Shown: piece after piece, positions 1 to 12,192 of the stretch | How the letters are laid out: every line of letters begins with the position of its first letter | How positions within the stretch are numbered: the first letter of the stretch is position 1 | Assembly (NCBI RefSeq): GCF_027941915.1 | Contig: NZ_CP116009.1 | Coordinates: 3,410,001-3,474,000 of the forward strand | Direction of reading: 5' to 3' | Source: Ramlibacter tataouinensis | GTDB taxonomy: Bacteria; Pseudomonadota; Gammaproteobacteria; Burkholderiales; Burkholderiaceae_C | Length of the DNA stretch: 64,000 nt | The notes under the pieces: generated by a model | The model's database searches: none | Seen by the model: only the letters and a program-made list of their open reading frames with translations | What the model was told of the DNA's origin: nothing | Program-made: the position numbers and the translations under genes

Positions 1-774
1 GGCAGCGGCCACGTCGTTGAACGGCTGGGCCCGGCCGGTGCCCAGGTTGAAGATGCCGGATTTCTCCGGGTGGTCGAAGAACCACAGCTTGACGGCCACC
101 ACGTCGTCGATGAAGACGAAGTCGCGCCGCTGCTCGCCGGCCGCATAGCCCCCGTACTCGCCGAACAGGCGCACCTTGCCCTGTTCGCGGAACTGGTTGA
201 ACTGGTGGAAGGCGACGCTGGCCATGCGGCCCTTGTGCTGCTCGCGCGGGCCGTAGACGTTGAAGTAGCGGAAGCCCGCCACCTGGCGCTTGCTGCGGCG
301 GAAGTCGGCACCGCATTCGCGCCGCATGCGCTGGTCGAACAGCAGCTTGGAGTAGCCGTACACGTTCAGCGGCCGCTCGAACTCGGGCGTTTCGCGGAAG
401 GTGTCGGAGCCGCCATAGACCGCGGCCGACGACGCATACAGCAGCCGGGTGCCGCGCTGGCGGCAGGAATCGAACAGCGAGCAGGACAGGCCGTAGTTGT
501 TGTCCATCATGTACTTGCCGTCCTGCTCCATGGTGTCGCTGCAGGCGCCCTCGTGGAACACGGCCTCGACCTTGCCGAACGCGCCGTCGGCGAAGGCCTC
601 GTAGAACTCGTCGACATCGAGGTAGTCCTCGATCTGCAGGTCGGCCAGGTTGCGGAACTTGTCGCCCTGGGTCAGGTCGTCGACCGCGATGACGTTGTCG
701 ATGCCGCGGGCGTTCAGGCCCTTGACGATGTTGCTGCCGATGAACCCGGCGGCGCCGGTGACCACGACTCTCAT
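1..774 (-). CDS. hldD: ADP-L-glycero-D-manno-heptose 6-epimerase (3' part outside window)
   Basis: Epimerises ADP-D-glycero- to ADP-L-glycero-D-manno-heptose for the LPS inner core, in the cytoplasm. The protein opens [15 protein letters not shown], an NAD-binding GxxGxxG Rossmann motif at residues 7-13, and has the short-chain dehydrogenase pair YGYSK near residue 139. The reading frame is open from its ATG at 774 to the window edge, giving 258 of the family's roughly 330 residues, so the C-terminus is missing. It follows the heptose kinase rfaE1 by 16 bp in the same direction, which makes an LPS-heptose operon with the lapA-lapB pair upstream. Family assignment is secure. Confidence 0.93.
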   Translation of the reverse strand, partial: MRVVVTGAAGFIGSNIVKGLNARGIDNVIAVDDLTQGDKFRNLADLQIEDYLDVDEFYEAFADGAFGKVEAVFHEGACSDTMEQDGKYMMDNNYGLSCSLFDSCRQRGTRLLYASSAAVYGGSDTFRETPEFERPLNVYGYSKLLFDQRMRRECGADFRRSKRQVAGFRYFNVYGPREQHKGRMASVAFHQFNQFREQGKVRLFGEYGGYAAGEQRRDFVFIDDVVAVKLWFFDHPEKSGIFNLGTGRAQPFNDVAAA

Positions 775-790
775 GCTGGCTGTCCTTGCT

Positions 791-1723
791 TCATCCGCCG
801 AATAGTTCTTGGTACGACACCGTCGCGGTGCCGAACTTGCCGACCACGATGCCGCCGGCCTTGTTGGCCAGCGGCATGGCCTTGCGCAGCGGCAGGCCGG
901 CCGCTACCAGCGTGGCCAGTGTGGCGATCACGGTGTCGCCGGCGCCGGTGACGTCGAACACCTCGCGCGCCTGGGCCGGCTCGTGCAGCTCGCCGGCGGC
1001 GTCGAACAGGGCCATGCCGTCCTCGCCGAGGGTGACCATCAGCGTGTCCAGCCGCAGCTCCTCGCGCAGGCGCTGGGCCTTTTCGCGCAACTGGGCCTCG
1101 TCGCGCCAGCCGCCCACCACCTGCTGCAGCTCGGCCCGGTTGGGCGTGATCACCGTCGCCCCGGCGTAGCGCGCGTAGTCGCTGCCCTTGGGGTCGACCA
1201 GCACCGGCTTGCCCAGGCTGCGGGCCCGCTCGATCATGCGCGGGATGTGGGCCAGCCCGCCCTTGCCGTAGTCGGAGAACAGGATCGCCTGGTGCGCCGG
1301 CGCGAGCTGGGCAAAGGTCTCGTTCTGCAGCGCCAGGGCTTCGTGGTCGGGCTCGTTCTCGAAATCCATGCGCAGCAGCTGCTGCTGGCGGCCGATGACG
1401 CGCAGCTTCACCGTGGTCTTCAGGCCGGGATCGCGCTTGAGGTGGGTCTCGATGCCGGTGGATTGCAGCAGGGCCTGCAGCCGGCGGCCGGGCTCGTCGT
1501 CGCCGACGACGCCCAGGAAGCTGGCCTGCGCGCCCAGGGTGGTGACGTTGTAGGCCACGTTGGCGGCGGCGCCGATGCGCTCTTCCTCGCGGCTGACCTT
1601 CACCACCGGCACCGGCGCCTCCGGCGAGATGCGGTCCACCGCGCCATGCCAGTAGCGGTCGAGCATGGCGTCCCCCACCACCAGCACGCGGGCGGCGGCG
1701 AGTCGTTGCTTGTCCAGTTTCAT
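791..1723 (-). CDS. rfaE1: D-glycero-beta-D-manno-heptose-7-phosphate kinase
   Basis: PfkB-family sugar kinase that phosphorylates heptose 7-phosphate at C1 in ADP-heptose synthesis. The 310-residue product carries only the kinase domain (RfaE domain I). The adenylyltransferase domain that E. coli fuses to it is absent, as in other betaproteobacteria, so a separate rfaE2 is expected elsewhere. The PfkB anion-hole motif GAGD sits at residues 260-263. The start is the ATG at 1723, where family similarity ([18 protein letters not shown]) begins; the much longer open frame upstream is antisense-style extension through lapB. It starts 2 nt after the lapB stop and precedes hldD. Confidence 0.93.
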   Translation of the reverse strand: MKLDKQRLAAARVLVVGDAMLDRYWHGAVDRISPEAPVPVVKVSREEERIGAAANVAYNVTTLGAQASFLGVVGDDEPGRRLQALLQSTGIETHLKRDPGLKTTVKLRVIGRQQQLLRMDFENEPDHEALALQNETFAQLAPAHQAILFSDYGKGGLAHIPRMIERARSLGKPVLVDPKGSDYARYAGATVITPNRAELQQVVGGWRDEAQLREKAQRLREELRLDTLMVTLGEDGMALFDAAGELHEPAQAREVFDVTGAGDTVIATLATLVAAGLPLRKAMPLANKAGGIVVGKFGTATVSYQELFGG

Positions 1724-1725
1724 GT

Positions 1726-2856
1726 TCAGAGTTCTTCTACGCGGCGCGGCGGATAGCTGTCCCAGGCCTGGCAGCCGGGGCACTGCCAGAAGTGCTGCTT
1801 GGCCTCGAAGCCGCAGGCGGCGCAGCGGTAGCGGGTGAGCGGCTTGGCCGCATGTTCCAGCGCGCGCTGCACCCGTCCATGGTAGTTCTGGTGTTCCAGC
1901 CTTTCGTCGGCCAGCCACTTGGCCGCCGCCACCAGCGAGGGCTCGCGCTCCAGGTGGCGCACGTACCAGTCGCGTGCCTGGCCGTCGGCCTCCAGAGAGG
2001 CGATGGCGTCCAGCACGTCCAGCGAAGGTGACAGCTCGTAGCTGTGCTTGAGCAGGGACAGGGCCTTGCCCTCCATCCCGCAGGCCGCGGCGTACTGCGC
2101 CAGCGGCCGTGCCAGCAGGGGGATGCTGGCGGGCGACGACTGGCCCAGCCGCGAGAGTGTTTCGAACGCACCCGCGGCATCGCCCGCCTTGCGCTGCAGC
2201 GCGGCCAGCTCGATGGCGGGGCGCGGCGCCGAGGGCGCTGCCTGGTGCGCCTGCCGCAGCAGCGCCTCGGCGGGCCCGGCGTCCGCCAGTGCGGCCTGCT
2301 CGCACAGATAGTGCGCGCGCCGGCTGTCGAAGTTGCCCTGGCCGGCTGCCTCCAGCCGGCGCGCCACCTCGGCCGCCTGGACCCAGTCGCGCGAGCGCTC
2401 GTAGATCGCCAGCAGCGCCAGCAGGGCCTGCTCCTCGAAGGCCGAGCCCTCCAGCTTGCGCAGCGCCTCCTCGGCGCGGTCGAGCAGGCCGGCCTTGAGG
2501 AAGTCCAGCGCCAGGGCGTGCTGGGCCCGCTGGCGCTCGGCCCGGCTCAGGTCGCCGCGCGAGAGCAGGTGCTCGTGCACCCGCACGGCGCGCTCGTACT
2601 CGCCGCGGCGGCGGAACAGGTTGCCCAGCGCGAAGTGCAACTCGGAGGTGTCGGGGTCGTTGCGCACCGCCTCGATGAAGGCGTCGATGGCCTGGTCCTG
2701 CTGCTCGTTGAGCAGGAAGTTGAGGCCGCGGAAGTAGGCCTTGGGCGCTTGCCGGTTCTCGATGCGCAGCTGGCGCAGGTCCAACCGCGAGGCCACCCAG
2801 CCCAGCACGAAGGCAATGGGCAGTCCCCACAGCAACCAGGCCAGGTCAAATTCCAT
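1726..2856 (-). CDS. lapB: Lipopolysaccharide assembly protein B (LapB/YciM)
   Basis: Membrane-anchored TPR protein that coordinates LPS synthesis with transport and, in E. coli, directs FtsH-dependent turnover of LpxC. The 376-residue product has an N-terminal membrane anchor (about residues 5-20, rich in L/W/G/V), a long TPR solenoid (FALGNLFRRRGEYERAVRVH is one repeat), and a C-terminal rubredoxin-like metal site with CAAC at 345-348 and CPGC at 359-362. All four metal cysteines are present. The ATG at 2856 is chosen because MEFDLAWLLWGLP is the family N-terminus. The gene overlaps the end of lapA by 11 bp, implying translational coupling. Confidence 0.93.
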   Translation of the reverse strand: MEFDLAWLLWGLPIAFVLGWVASRLDLRQLRIENRQAPKAYFRGLNFLLNEQQDQAIDAFIEAVRNDPDTSELHFALGNLFRRRGEYERAVRVHEHLLSRGDLSRAERQRAQHALALDFLKAGLLDRAEEALRKLEGSAFEEQALLALLAIYERSRDWVQAAEVARRLEAAGQGNFDSRRAHYLCEQAALADAGPAEALLRQAHQAAPSAPRPAIELAALQRKAGDAAGAFETLSRLGQSSPASIPLLARPLAQYAAACGMEGKALSLLKHSYELSPSLDVLDAIASLEADGQARDWYVRHLEREPSLVAAAKWLADERLEHQNYHGRVQRALEHAAKPLTRYRCAACGFEAKQHFWQCPGCQAWDSYPPRRVEEL

Positions 2857-3115
2857 GGGTGTCACCGGTCGATGTCGGGTTTGCATCGGCCGGTGCGCGC
2901 CGGGCGGCCGTCCGCTGGCGCCACCAGCGCGGCACCATGCCCGCCGCGCCGATCACCAGCCCGGCGGCAAAGGCGGCCAGCACCACCAGCACCAGCGGCC
3001 CGCTCCAGGAGGTCCCGAAGAAGAAGTGCACGGTGGCCACGTGCTGGTTGTTCAGCGCGAAGGCGAACAGGGTGAAAAAAATGGCTGCCTTGAGCAGCCA
3101 CATCAGATACTTCAT
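2846..3115 (-). CDS. lapA: Lipopolysaccharide assembly protein A domain protein (LapA/YciS)
   Basis: Small inner-membrane protein of 89 residues, the usual partner of LapB. It has two hydrophobic segments, roughly residues 4-22 (MWLLKAAIFFTLFAFAL) and 38-62, joined by a short periplasmic stretch containing NNQHVATVHFFFG, a typical LapA/DUF1049 layout. The basic, polar tail ends inside the first codons of lapB, so the pair is almost certainly co-translated. It lies 31 bp after ihfB in the same direction, consistent with a long rpsA-ihfB-lapA-lapB-rfaE1-hldD transcript. Confidence 0.9.
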   Translation of the reverse strand: MKYLMWLLKAAIFFTLFAFALNNQHVATVHFFFGTSWSGPLVLVVLAAFAAGLVIGAAGMVPRWWRQRTAARRAPADANPTSTGDTHGI

Positions 3116-3146
3116 CCGGCTCCTTGGGGTCGCCGAATTCTAGGGG

Positions 3147-3449
3147 TTACTGGCCCTGCATCTCGCGCGTTCGCTCGTCCACTGCCTCGCGCAGGGCCTT
3201 GCCCGGCTTGAAGTGCGGCACGCGCTTTTCGGGGATCTGCACGCTCTCGCCCGAGCGCGGGTTGCGGCCCAGGCGCGGCGGCCTGCGGTTGATCGAGAAG
3301 CTGCCGAAGCCGCGGATCTCGATGCGGTGGCCACGCACCAGTGCCTCGCCCATGGCGTCGAGGATGGCCTTGACGGCGTACTCGGCGTCGCGATGGGTGA
3401 GCTGGCCGAAGCGGGCGGCCAATTCCTCGACAAGGTCGGATCGGGTCAT
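3147..3449 (-). CDS. ihfB: Integration host factor subunit beta
   Basis: DNA-bending nucleoid protein; IHF is an alpha/beta heterodimer acting in recombination, replication and transcription. The 100-residue product shows the HU/IHF fold signature [20 protein letters not shown] and the intercalating arm region RNPRSGE. The ATG at 3449 gives the family N-terminus [11 protein letters not shown]. An alternative in-frame GTG at 3476 would add nine residues with no family support. No Shine-Dalgarno lies in the 8 nt before the ATG, because a perfect hairpin occupies the leader (see the hairpin entry). It follows rpsA by 45 bp, the conserved proteobacterial rpsA-ihfB order. Confidence 0.95.
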   Translation of the reverse strand: MTRSDLVEELAARFGQLTHRDAEYAVKAILDAMGEALVRGHRIEIRGFGSFSINRRPPRLGRNPRSGESVQIPEKRVPHFKPGKALREAVDERTREMQGQ

Positions 3450-3457
3450 GCGCAAGG

Positions 3458-3482
3458 ACAAGGGTGCCGCAGGCACCCTTGT
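3458..3482 (-). promoter_or_regulatory. Perfect 11-bp stem-loop in the rpsA-ihfB spacer
   Basis: ACAAGGGTGCC (3458-3468) pairs perfectly with GGCACCCTTGT (3472-3482) across a GCA loop. On the transcribed strand it is followed by CCTTGCGC and then the ihfB ATG, with no U-tract, so it does not look like a simple terminator for rpsA. A GAGGGG purine tract lies just upstream of the stem; folding would bring it close to the ATG. The structure is seen directly; a role in ihfB translation is inference. Confidence 0.6.
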
Positions 3483-3494
3483 TTTCCCCTCGGT

Positions 3495-5171
3495 TTACCG
3501 ATCCAGCTTGGCCTTGAGCAGCGCGCCCAGGTTGGTCGTTCCCGCGTTCTCGCGCGACGACTGCTGGCTCAGGCTGGCCATGGCACCCTGCTCGTCGGCC
3601 ATGTCCTTGGCCTTGACCGACAGCTGGATGTTGCGCGTCTTGCGGTCGATGTTGACCACCACGGCGCTGACCTCGTCGCCTTCCTTGAGCACGTTGCGCG
3701 CGTCTTCCACGCGGTCGCGGCCGATCTCGGAGGCACGCAGGTAGCCCATGATCTCGTGGCCCAGGTCGATCTCGGCGCCCTTGGGGTCGACCGTCTTGAC
3801 CTTGCCGGTCACGACGGAGCCCTTGTCATGCACCGACACGAAGGTGGTGAACGGGTCGGCGTCGAGCTGCTTGATGCCCAGGCTGATGCGCTCGCGGTCC
3901 ACATCGACGGCCAGCACGATGGCGTCGACTTCCTGGCCCTTCTTGTAGTTGCGCACGGCCTGCTCGCCCGCCTCGTTCCAGGACAGGTCGGACAGGTGCA
4001 CCAGGCCATCGATGCCGGCCGCCAGGCCGACGAACACGCCGAAGTCGGTGATCGACTTGATCGGGCCCTTGACGCGGTCACCGCGGCGGGTGTTCTGCGC
4101 GAACTCCTGCCAGGGGTTGGCCTTGCACTGCTTCATGCCCAGGGAGATGCGGCGCTTGTCCTCGTCGATCTCCAGCACCATGACTTCGACCTCGTCGCCC
4201 AGCGAGACGATCTTGGAGGGCGCGACGTTCTTGTTGGTCCAGTCCATCTCGGACACGTGCACCAGGCCTTCGATGCCGGGCTCGAGTTCGACGAAGGCGC
4301 CGTAGTCGGCGATGTTGGTGACCTTGCCGAACATGCGGGTGCCCTGCGGGTAGCGGCGCGACACGCCCATCCAGGGGTCGTCGCCCATCTGCTTGAGGCC
4401 CAGCGAGACGCGGTTCTTCTCGGTGTCGAACTTGAGGATCTTGGCCGTGATCTCCTGGCCGGCCTGCACCACCTCGCTGGGGTGGCGCACGCGGCGCCAG
4501 GCCATGTCGGTGATGTGCAGCAGGCCGTCGATGCCGCCGAGGTCGACGAAGGCGCCGTACTCGGTGATGTTCTTGACCACGCCGTGGACGATGGCGCCTT
4601 CCTTGAGCGTCTCCATCAGCTTGGCGCGCTCCTCGCCCATCGAGGCCTCGACCACCGCGCGGCGGCTCAGCACCACGTTGTTGCGCTTGCGGTCGAGCTT
4701 GATGACCTTGAACTCGAGGGTCTTGTTCTCGTACGGGGCCAGGTCCTTGATCGGACGGGTGTCGATCAGCGAGCCGGGCAGGAAGGCACGGATGCCGTTG
4801 ACCAGCACCGTCAGGCCGCCCTTGACCTTGCCGCTGGTGGTGCCGGTGACGAAGTCGCCGGACTCCAAGGCCTTTTCCAGCGCCATCCAGGACGCCAGGC
4901 GCTTGGCCTTGTCGCGCGACAGGATGGTGTCGCCGTAGCCGTTCTCGATGGCGTCGATGGCCACCGAGACGAAGTCGCCGACCTGGACTTCGACTTCGCC
5001 CTTGTCATTCTTGAATTCGTCGAGCGGGACGTAGGCCTCGGACTTCAGCCCGGCGTTGACGACGACGAAGCTGTGCTCGATGCGCACGACCTCGGCGGTG
5101 ATGACCTCGCCCTGGCGCATTTCGGCGCGCTGGAGCGATTCCTCGAATAGGGCGGCAAAGGATTCGGACAT
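3495..5171 (-). CDS. rpsA: 30S ribosomal protein S1
   Basis: S1 unwinds and recruits mRNA to the 30S subunit. The 558-residue product begins [15 protein letters not shown] and contains tandem S1/OB-fold repeats recognisable by recurring blocks such as [39 protein letters not shown] and [19 protein letters not shown], giving the expected six-domain form. The start at ATG 5171 is preceded by GGAAACCG, an acceptable ribosome site; a further in-frame codon five residues upstream is less likely. It lies between aroA-cmk and ihfB, the conserved cmk-rpsA-ihfB order, and is the usual length for the family. Confidence 0.97.
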   Translation of the reverse strand: MSESFAALFEESLQRAEMRQGEVITAEVVRIEHSFVVVNAGLKSEAYVPLDEFKNDKGEVEVQVGDFVSVAIDAIENGYGDTILSRDKAKRLASWMALEKALESGDFVTGTTSGKVKGGLTVLVNGIRAFLPGSLIDTRPIKDLAPYENKTLEFKVIKLDRKRNNVVLSRRAVVEASMGEERAKLMETLKEGAIVHGVVKNITEYGAFVDLGGIDGLLHITDMAWRRVRHPSEVVQAGQEITAKILKFDTEKNRVSLGLKQMGDDPWMGVSRRYPQGTRMFGKVTNIADYGAFVELEPGIEGLVHVSEMDWTNKNVAPSKIVSLGDEVEVMVLEIDEDKRRISLGMKQCKANPWQEFAQNTRRGDRVKGPIKSITDFGVFVGLAAGIDGLVHLSDLSWNEAGEQAVRNYKKGQEVDAIVLAVDVDRERISLGIKQLDADPFTTFVSVHDKGSVVTGKVKTVDPKGAEIDLGHEIMGYLRASEIGRDRVEDARNVLKEGDEVSAVVVNIDRKTRNIQLSVKAKDMADEQGAMASLSQQSSRENAGTTNLGALLKAKLDR

Positions 5172-5341
5172 TCGGTTTCCTTGCACGTCGGCAGGTTTCC
5201 ACCGGCACCATTGCCGATGTTGCTAGGACTGCGACGGCGGTTGCTTGCGGCTCGGCGCCGCGGTTGGTTGATGAACCGCATCGCCAGTGCGCTGCTGCGC
5301 GAGAGGGGCGTTGCGGGCCGGTCAAGCGGCCTTGCGGCCGG

Positions 5342-7327
5342 TCAGGACGCCGCGAACGGCTGCCTGGCTTCCCACCAGGCCAGCACCTGGGCCACCGAGT
5401 CTTCGACCGATTGCTCCGAGTTGTCCAGCAGGAGGGCGTCCTGCGCCGGCTTGAGAGGGGCGACGGCGCGGTGCGAATCGCGTTCGTCGCGCGCTTCCAG
5501 GTCGGCGCGAAGGGTGTCTATTGTAGGAGCGAAACCTTTTGAAATCAATTGCTTGTGGCGTCGCTCGGCCCGCCTGGCGGCGCTGGCGGTGAGGAACACC
5601 TTGAGCAGGGCGTCCGGAAAGATCACCGTGCCCATGTCGCGCCCGTCGGCCACCAGCCCAGGCAGTCGCCGGAACCCCTGCTGCAGCGCCACCAGCCCGG
5701 TGCGCACGGCCGGCAGGGCGGAGACGCGCGACGCGTTCATGCCGACTTCCTCGGCCCGGATCGCGTCGGTCACGTCCTCGCCGGCCAGCAGGATCCGGGC
5801 GCCGTCGAACTTCACCGGCAACTGCTCGGCCAGGGCGGCAATGCGGTGCTCGTGCGCCTCGTCCAGCGGCAGGCCGGCCCGCACGGCGGCCAGGGCGGTG
5901 ATGCGGTAGAGCGCGCCCGAATCCAGGTAGTGGTAGCCGAGCCGGCGGGCGGTCTCCGAAGCCAGGGTGCCCTTGCCCGATGCGGTGGGGCCGTCGATGC
6001 AGATCACCGGGATGCGCGGCACCGGCAGCCGGGCCACCGAGAACAGCGCCTCGAAGTAGTCGGGGAAGGTCTTGGCGACGCACTTCGGGTCTTCGATCCG
6101 CACGTGGGCGCCGGCCGGGTTGAACGCCGCCAGCGAGAAGCTCATCGCCATGCGGTGGTCGTCGTAGGTGGCGATGCGGGCGGCCTGCCACGCCGGGGGC
6201 GGCGTGACGCGCAGGAAGTCCGCCCCTTCCTCGACCTGGGCGCCGAGCTTGCGCAGCTCGATGGCCATGGCGGCCAGCCGGTCGGTTTCCTTGACCCGCC
6301 AGCTGGCGATGTTGCGCAGCGTGCTGGGGCCGTCGGCGTACAGGGCCATGACGGCCAGGGTCATGGCCGCATCGGGGATGTGGTTGCAGTCGAGGTCGAT
6401 CGCCTTGAGCGGCCAGGCGCCGCGCGCCACCTCGATCCAGTTGGGCCCGCTGGAGACCCGGGCTCCCATGGCCTGGGCCGCCTCGAGAAAGCGGATGTCG
6501 CCCTGGATCGAGTCGCGGCCCACGCCCAGGATGCGCAGGCCGGCGCCGGAAGCCAGGGCACCGGCCGCCACGAAGTAGCTGGCCGACGACGCATCGGCCT
6601 CCACGTGCAGCTCGCCGGGCGACTGGTAGCGGCTGCCCGCCGGAACGGTGAAGCGCTGCCAGCCTTCGCGCCGCACCGCCACCCCGAAGCGCGCCAGCAG
6701 CGCCAGCGTGATCTCGACGTAGGGCCGGGAGATCAGCTCGCCCGCGACCTCGATCACGATGTCCTGCTTGGCCACCAGCGGCAGCGCCAGCAGCAGCGCG
6801 GTGAGGAACTGGCTCGAGACGTCGCCGCGCACCCGGATCGGCGCGTCGAGCTTCAGCGCGGGCCGGCCGATCCGCAGGGGCGGATAGCCCTCGCGGCCCA
6901 GGTAGTCGATGGCGCAGCCCAGCGGGCGCAGGGCATCCACCAGGTCGCCGATCGGGCGCTCGTGCATGCGCGGCACGCCGCTCAGCTCGTAGTCGCCGCC
7001 GAGCAGGGCCAGGGCGGCCGTCAACGGCCGCATGGCCGTGCCGGCGTTGCCCAGGAACAGCCGGGCCTGCGGCGCCGGTGCCTGCGCGCCGAGGCCCGTG
7101 ATCCGCACGGCGGCACCTTCCTCGGCCACGTCGCAGCCCAGCGCCCGCAGCGCGTCGAGCATCACGCGGGTGTCGTCCGAGTCGAGCAGGTCGTGCACCA
7201 CCGTCGTGCCTTGGCACAGGGCGGCCAGCAGCAGCACGCGGTTGGAGATGCTCTTGGAGCCGGGCAGGGCGACCGTGCCGGCCGCCTCGTCCAGCGGCGG
7301 AAGGTCGAGAAAGGCGGTGGCGAACAT
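5342..7327 (-). CDS. aroA-cmk: Bifunctional EPSP synthase / cytidylate kinase fusion
   Basis: One 661-residue polypeptide carries two enzymes. Residues 1 to about 435 are 3-phosphoshikimate 1-carboxyvinyltransferase: substrate-binding [10 protein letters not shown] near residue 22 and the class I active-site loop [15 protein letters not shown]. From about residue 440 a complete CMP kinase begins, with the P-loop GPTASGKGT. The linker is only a few residues and no stop or start separates the parts. Separate neighbouring aroA and cmk genes are the usual arrangement; fused versions are known in Comamonadaceae. It makes EPSP for chorismate and CDP/dCDP for nucleotides. tyrA ends 9 bp upstream. 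Confidence 0.93.
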   Translation of the reverse strand: MFATAFLDLPPLDEAAGTVALPGSKSISNRVLLLAALCQGTTVVHDLLDSDDTRVMLDALRALGCDVAEEGAAVRITGLGAQAPAPQARLFLGNAGTAMRPLTAALALLGGDYELSGVPRMHERPIGDLVDALRPLGCAIDYLGREGYPPLRIGRPALKLDAPIRVRGDVSSQFLTALLLALPLVAKQDIVIEVAGELISRPYVEITLALLARFGVAVRREGWQRFTVPAGSRYQSPGELHVEADASSASYFVAAGALASGAGLRILGVGRDSIQGDIRFLEAAQAMGARVSSGPNWIEVARGAWPLKAIDLDCNHIPDAAMTLAVMALYADGPSTLRNIASWRVKETDRLAAMAIELRKLGAQVEEGADFLRVTPPPAWQAARIATYDDHRMAMSFSLAAFNPAGAHVRIEDPKCVAKTFPDYFEALFSVARLPVPRIPVICIDGPTASGKGTLASETARRLGYHYLDSGALYRITALAAVRAGLPLDEAHEHRIAALAEQLPVKFDGARILLAGEDVTDAIRAEEVGMNASRVSALPAVRTGLVALQQGFRRLPGLVADGRDMGTVIFPDALLKVFLTASAARRAERRHKQLISKGFAPTIDTLRADLEARDERDSHRAVAPLKPAQDALLLDNSEQSVEDSVAQVLAWWEARQPFAAS

Positions 7328-7336
7328 CGCCGGCCC

Positions 7337-8209
7337 TCAGGCCTTGCGCGCGCCCATGCGCCAGCCGGACCGCACCTGGCTGGCCTGGGCGATCAGCTCT
7401 TCCAGCGCCTCGCCGTTGCCGGCCTCGATCAGCGACTGCATGGCCTGCAGCGTCTGCTGGAAGTACTGGGTCTGCTCGATCAGCTCCTGCTTGTTGGCCA
7501 GCAGGATGTCGCGCCACATCTTGGGCTCGCTGGCGGCGATGCGGGTGAAGTCGCGAAAGCCCGGGCCGGCCAGCGCCAGGAAATCCTGCCCGTGCGGCTG
7601 GGCGGCGATGCCGTTCATCAGCGCGAAGGCGATCAGGTGGGGCAGGTGGCTGACGGCGGCGAAGGCCGAGTCGTGCGCCTCGGGCGACATCTGCAGCACC
7701 TGGCAGCCCAGCGCTTCCCACAGTTCCTTGGCCCGGTTGAGCTGCGCGACCTGGGTGCGCTCGATCGGCGTCAGGATCACCTGCCGGTTTGAGTACAGAT
7801 CCGGGTCGGCGTGCTCGACGCCCGAGGCCTCCTTGCCGGCAATCGGGTGGCAGGGCACGAAGGCGCCGACGTGGTCGCGCAGCACGCGGCGAGCGGCGTC
7901 GATCACGTCGCGCTTGGTCGAGCCCACGTCCATGATCAGCATGTCCTTGCTGACTAGGTGGCGGATCGCCTTGAGGGTGGCCTCGGTGGCCGCCACCGGC
8001 ACCGCCAGCAGGACGATGTCGGCGCCGGACACGGCCAGCAGCGCCGACGGCGCCTCGACATCGATCACCCCGAGCTGGCGCGCGCGCTCGGTGGTGGACG
8101 GCGACTTGCTGTAGCCGACGACGCGCTTGACCAGGCCGGCGCGCTTGAGCGCCAGCGCGAACGATCCGCCCATGAGGCCGCAGCCGATCAGGCCCAACTG
8201 CTCGAACAT
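7337..8209 (-). CDS. tyrA: Prephenate dehydrogenase
   Basis: Oxidatively decarboxylates prephenate to 4-hydroxyphenylpyruvate for tyrosine synthesis. The 290-residue, single-domain TyrA has an N-terminal NAD(P) motif GLIGCGLMGGS (GxGxxG, residues 7-17) and the catalytic-histidine block PCHPIAGKEASG. There is no fused chorismate mutase and no C-terminal ACT domain, so allosteric control by tyrosine through ACT is not expected. It lies between pheA (25 bp upstream) and aroA-cmk (9 bp downstream), forming an aromatic amino-acid operon. An arogenate-using cyclohexadienyl dehydrogenase cannot be excluded from sequence alone. Confidence 0.92.
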   Translation of the reverse strand: MFEQLGLIGCGLMGGSFALALKRAGLVKRVVGYSKSPSTTERARQLGVIDVEAPSALLAVSGADIVLLAVPVAATEATLKAIRHLVSKDMLIMDVGSTKRDVIDAARRVLRDHVGAFVPCHPIAGKEASGVEHADPDLYSNRQVILTPIERTQVAQLNRAKELWEALGCQVLQMSPEAHDSAFAAVSHLPHLIAFALMNGIAAQPHGQDFLALAGPGFRDFTRIAASEPKMWRDILLANKQELIEQTQYFQQTLQAMQSLIEAGNGEALEELIAQASQVRSGWRMGARKA

Positions 8210-8234
8210 GCTGTAGTTGACTCCGCTCGGCCGC

Positions 8235-9317
8235 TCAGTCGGAGGCCGGGTAGGTGCCCAGCACCTTGTAGAAGGCGCACAGGCGTTGCAGGTCGGCCAG
8301 AGCGGCCGCGACGTGCGGCTGCGAGGGATGGCCTTGCACGTCGATGAAGAAGAAGTACTCCCATTGGCCGGAACGGGCCGGGCGGGACTCGAAGCGTGTC
8401 ATCGACACGCCGTGCTGCTTGAGCGGCACCAGGATGTCGTGCACCGCGCCGGGGCGGTTGGGCACGGAGACCACCAGGCTGATGCAGTCCTTGCCCGACG
8501 CCTGCGGCGCCGCCAGCGTCTGCGGCAGGCAGACCACGGCGAAGCGGGTGCGGTTGAAGGCCTCGTCCTGGATGGCATGGGCGGCGATGTGCAGCCCGAA
8601 CTCGCTGCCGGCGCGCTCGCCGGCGATGGCCGCCCAGTTCGGGTGTTCCGCGGCCAGCCGGGCGCCCTCGGCGTTGCTGGCGACGGCGCGCCGCTCCACC
8701 TCGGGCAGGTGCTTGCCCAGCCAGCCCTGGCACTGGGCCAGCGCCTGCGGGTGGGCCAGCACGGCCTCGATGCCGGCCAGCGAATTCTCCTTGCGCAGCA
8801 GGTGGTGGCGCACCAGCAGGCTGACCTCGCCCACGATGTGCAGCGGCGAGGTCAGCAGCAGGTCGAGCGAACGCGTGACCACGCCTTCGGTGCTGTTCTC
8901 CACCGGCACCACGCCGAAGTCGGCGGTGCCGGCGGCGGCGGCCTGGAACACCTCGTCGAAGCTGACGCAGGGCACGTGCTGGATGCTGGAGCCGAAGAAC
9001 TGGACCGCGGCCTGCTCGCTGAAGGTGCCGGCCGGGCCGAGGTAGGCGATGCGCTGCGGCGCTTCCAGCGCGCGGCAGGCCGACATGATCTCGCGCCAGA
9101 TGGTGGCGACGTTCTGCGCCTTCAGCGGCCCGGGATTGCGCTGCTGCAGGCCCTGGATGACCTGGGCCTCGCGCTCGGGCCGGAACACCGTCGAGCCTTC
9201 GCTGCGCTTGAGCTCGCCGACCTCATTGGCGAGGCCGGCGCGCCGGTTGAGCAGCTCCAGCAGGTCGCGGTCGACCGCGTCGATTTCCGTGCGCAGCTGC
9301 GCCAGGTCGCGTGGCAT
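8235..9317 (-). CDS. pheA: Chorismate mutase / prephenate dehydratase (P-protein)
   Basis: Converts chorismate via prephenate to phenylpyruvate. In the 360-residue product an AroQ-type chorismate mutase helix domain occupies about residues 1-90 (LRTEIDAVDRDLLELLNRRA). The prephenate dehydratase domain follows from about 95 to 270, starting with RIAYLGPAGTFSEQAA and containing the hallmark FGVVPVENSTEG. A C-terminal ACT domain (about 280-360, DCISLVVSVPNRPGAVHDIL) would give phenylalanine feedback control; the ESRP motif that contacts the ligand is present. It starts 6 bp after the gyrA stop, leaving no room for serC. Confidence 0.95.
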   Translation of the reverse strand: MPRDLAQLRTEIDAVDRDLLELLNRRAGLANEVGELKRSEGSTVFRPEREAQVIQGLQQRNPGPLKAQNVATIWREIMSACRALEAPQRIAYLGPAGTFSEQAAVQFFGSSIQHVPCVSFDEVFQAAAAGTADFGVVPVENSTEGVVTRSLDLLLTSPLHIVGEVSLLVRHHLLRKENSLAGIEAVLAHPQALAQCQGWLGKHLPEVERRAVASNAEGARLAAEHPNWAAIAGERAGSEFGLHIAAHAIQDEAFNRTRFAVVCLPQTLAAPQASGKDCISLVVSVPNRPGAVHDILVPLKQHGVSMTRFESRPARSGQWEYFFFIDVQGHPSQPHVAAALADLQRLCAFYKVLGTYPASD

Positions 9318-9323
9318 GCCGGG

Positions 9324-11960
<2,637 letters not shown>

Positions 11961-11992
11961 GCAGGCGGGTCGGCGAGGCGCGGAAACCGGCC

Positions 11993-11998
11993 ATTTTA
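11993..11998 (-). promoter_or_regulatory. Candidate -10 element for gyrA
   Basis: On the minus strand TAAAAT (5 of 6 to the sigma-70 -10 consensus) lies 32 bp before the gyrA ATG. A GCGACA about 15 nt further upstream is only a weak -35. The position is sensible for a short gyrA leader. It is a sequence match only. Confidence 0.4.
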
Positions 11999-12081
11999 CG
12001 CGGCGGGAGCCCCTGTCGCGCACCCGCAACACAGTGCGGGGAATTGCGGTTTTGTCCTACGGGACGCCTTAATAGGCCCGG

Positions 12082-12109
12082 TTGATTGTGTAAGGACGTG
12101 TGGCACAAT
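12082..12109 (+). promoter_or_regulatory. Candidate sigma-70 promoter for the ompA-family gene
   Basis: TTGATT (12082-12087), a 16-bp spacer and CACAAT (12104-12109), each 4 of 6 to consensus, stand about 80 bp before the ompA start codon in the gyrA/ompA divergent region. No better pair was seen in this 232-bp interval. Confidence 0.4.
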
Positions 12110-12192
12110 CGACCGGACGTTTTCGGTGAATGGTCACCTGAATCGTAGTTTTCTCGCAGCGCGGCTGCAGCTTTTTCCCCAAGAGGAGAACC

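Noticed and set aside
791..2830. 679-codon open frame covering rfaE1 and lapB
   Set aside because: Only the part below 1723 has kinase similarity; the rest is an out-of-frame reading of lapB, caused by high GC.
3213..5150. 645-codon plus-strand open frame opposite rpsA
   Set aside because: Antisense reading of ribosomal protein S1; no recognisable domain and no ribosome site.
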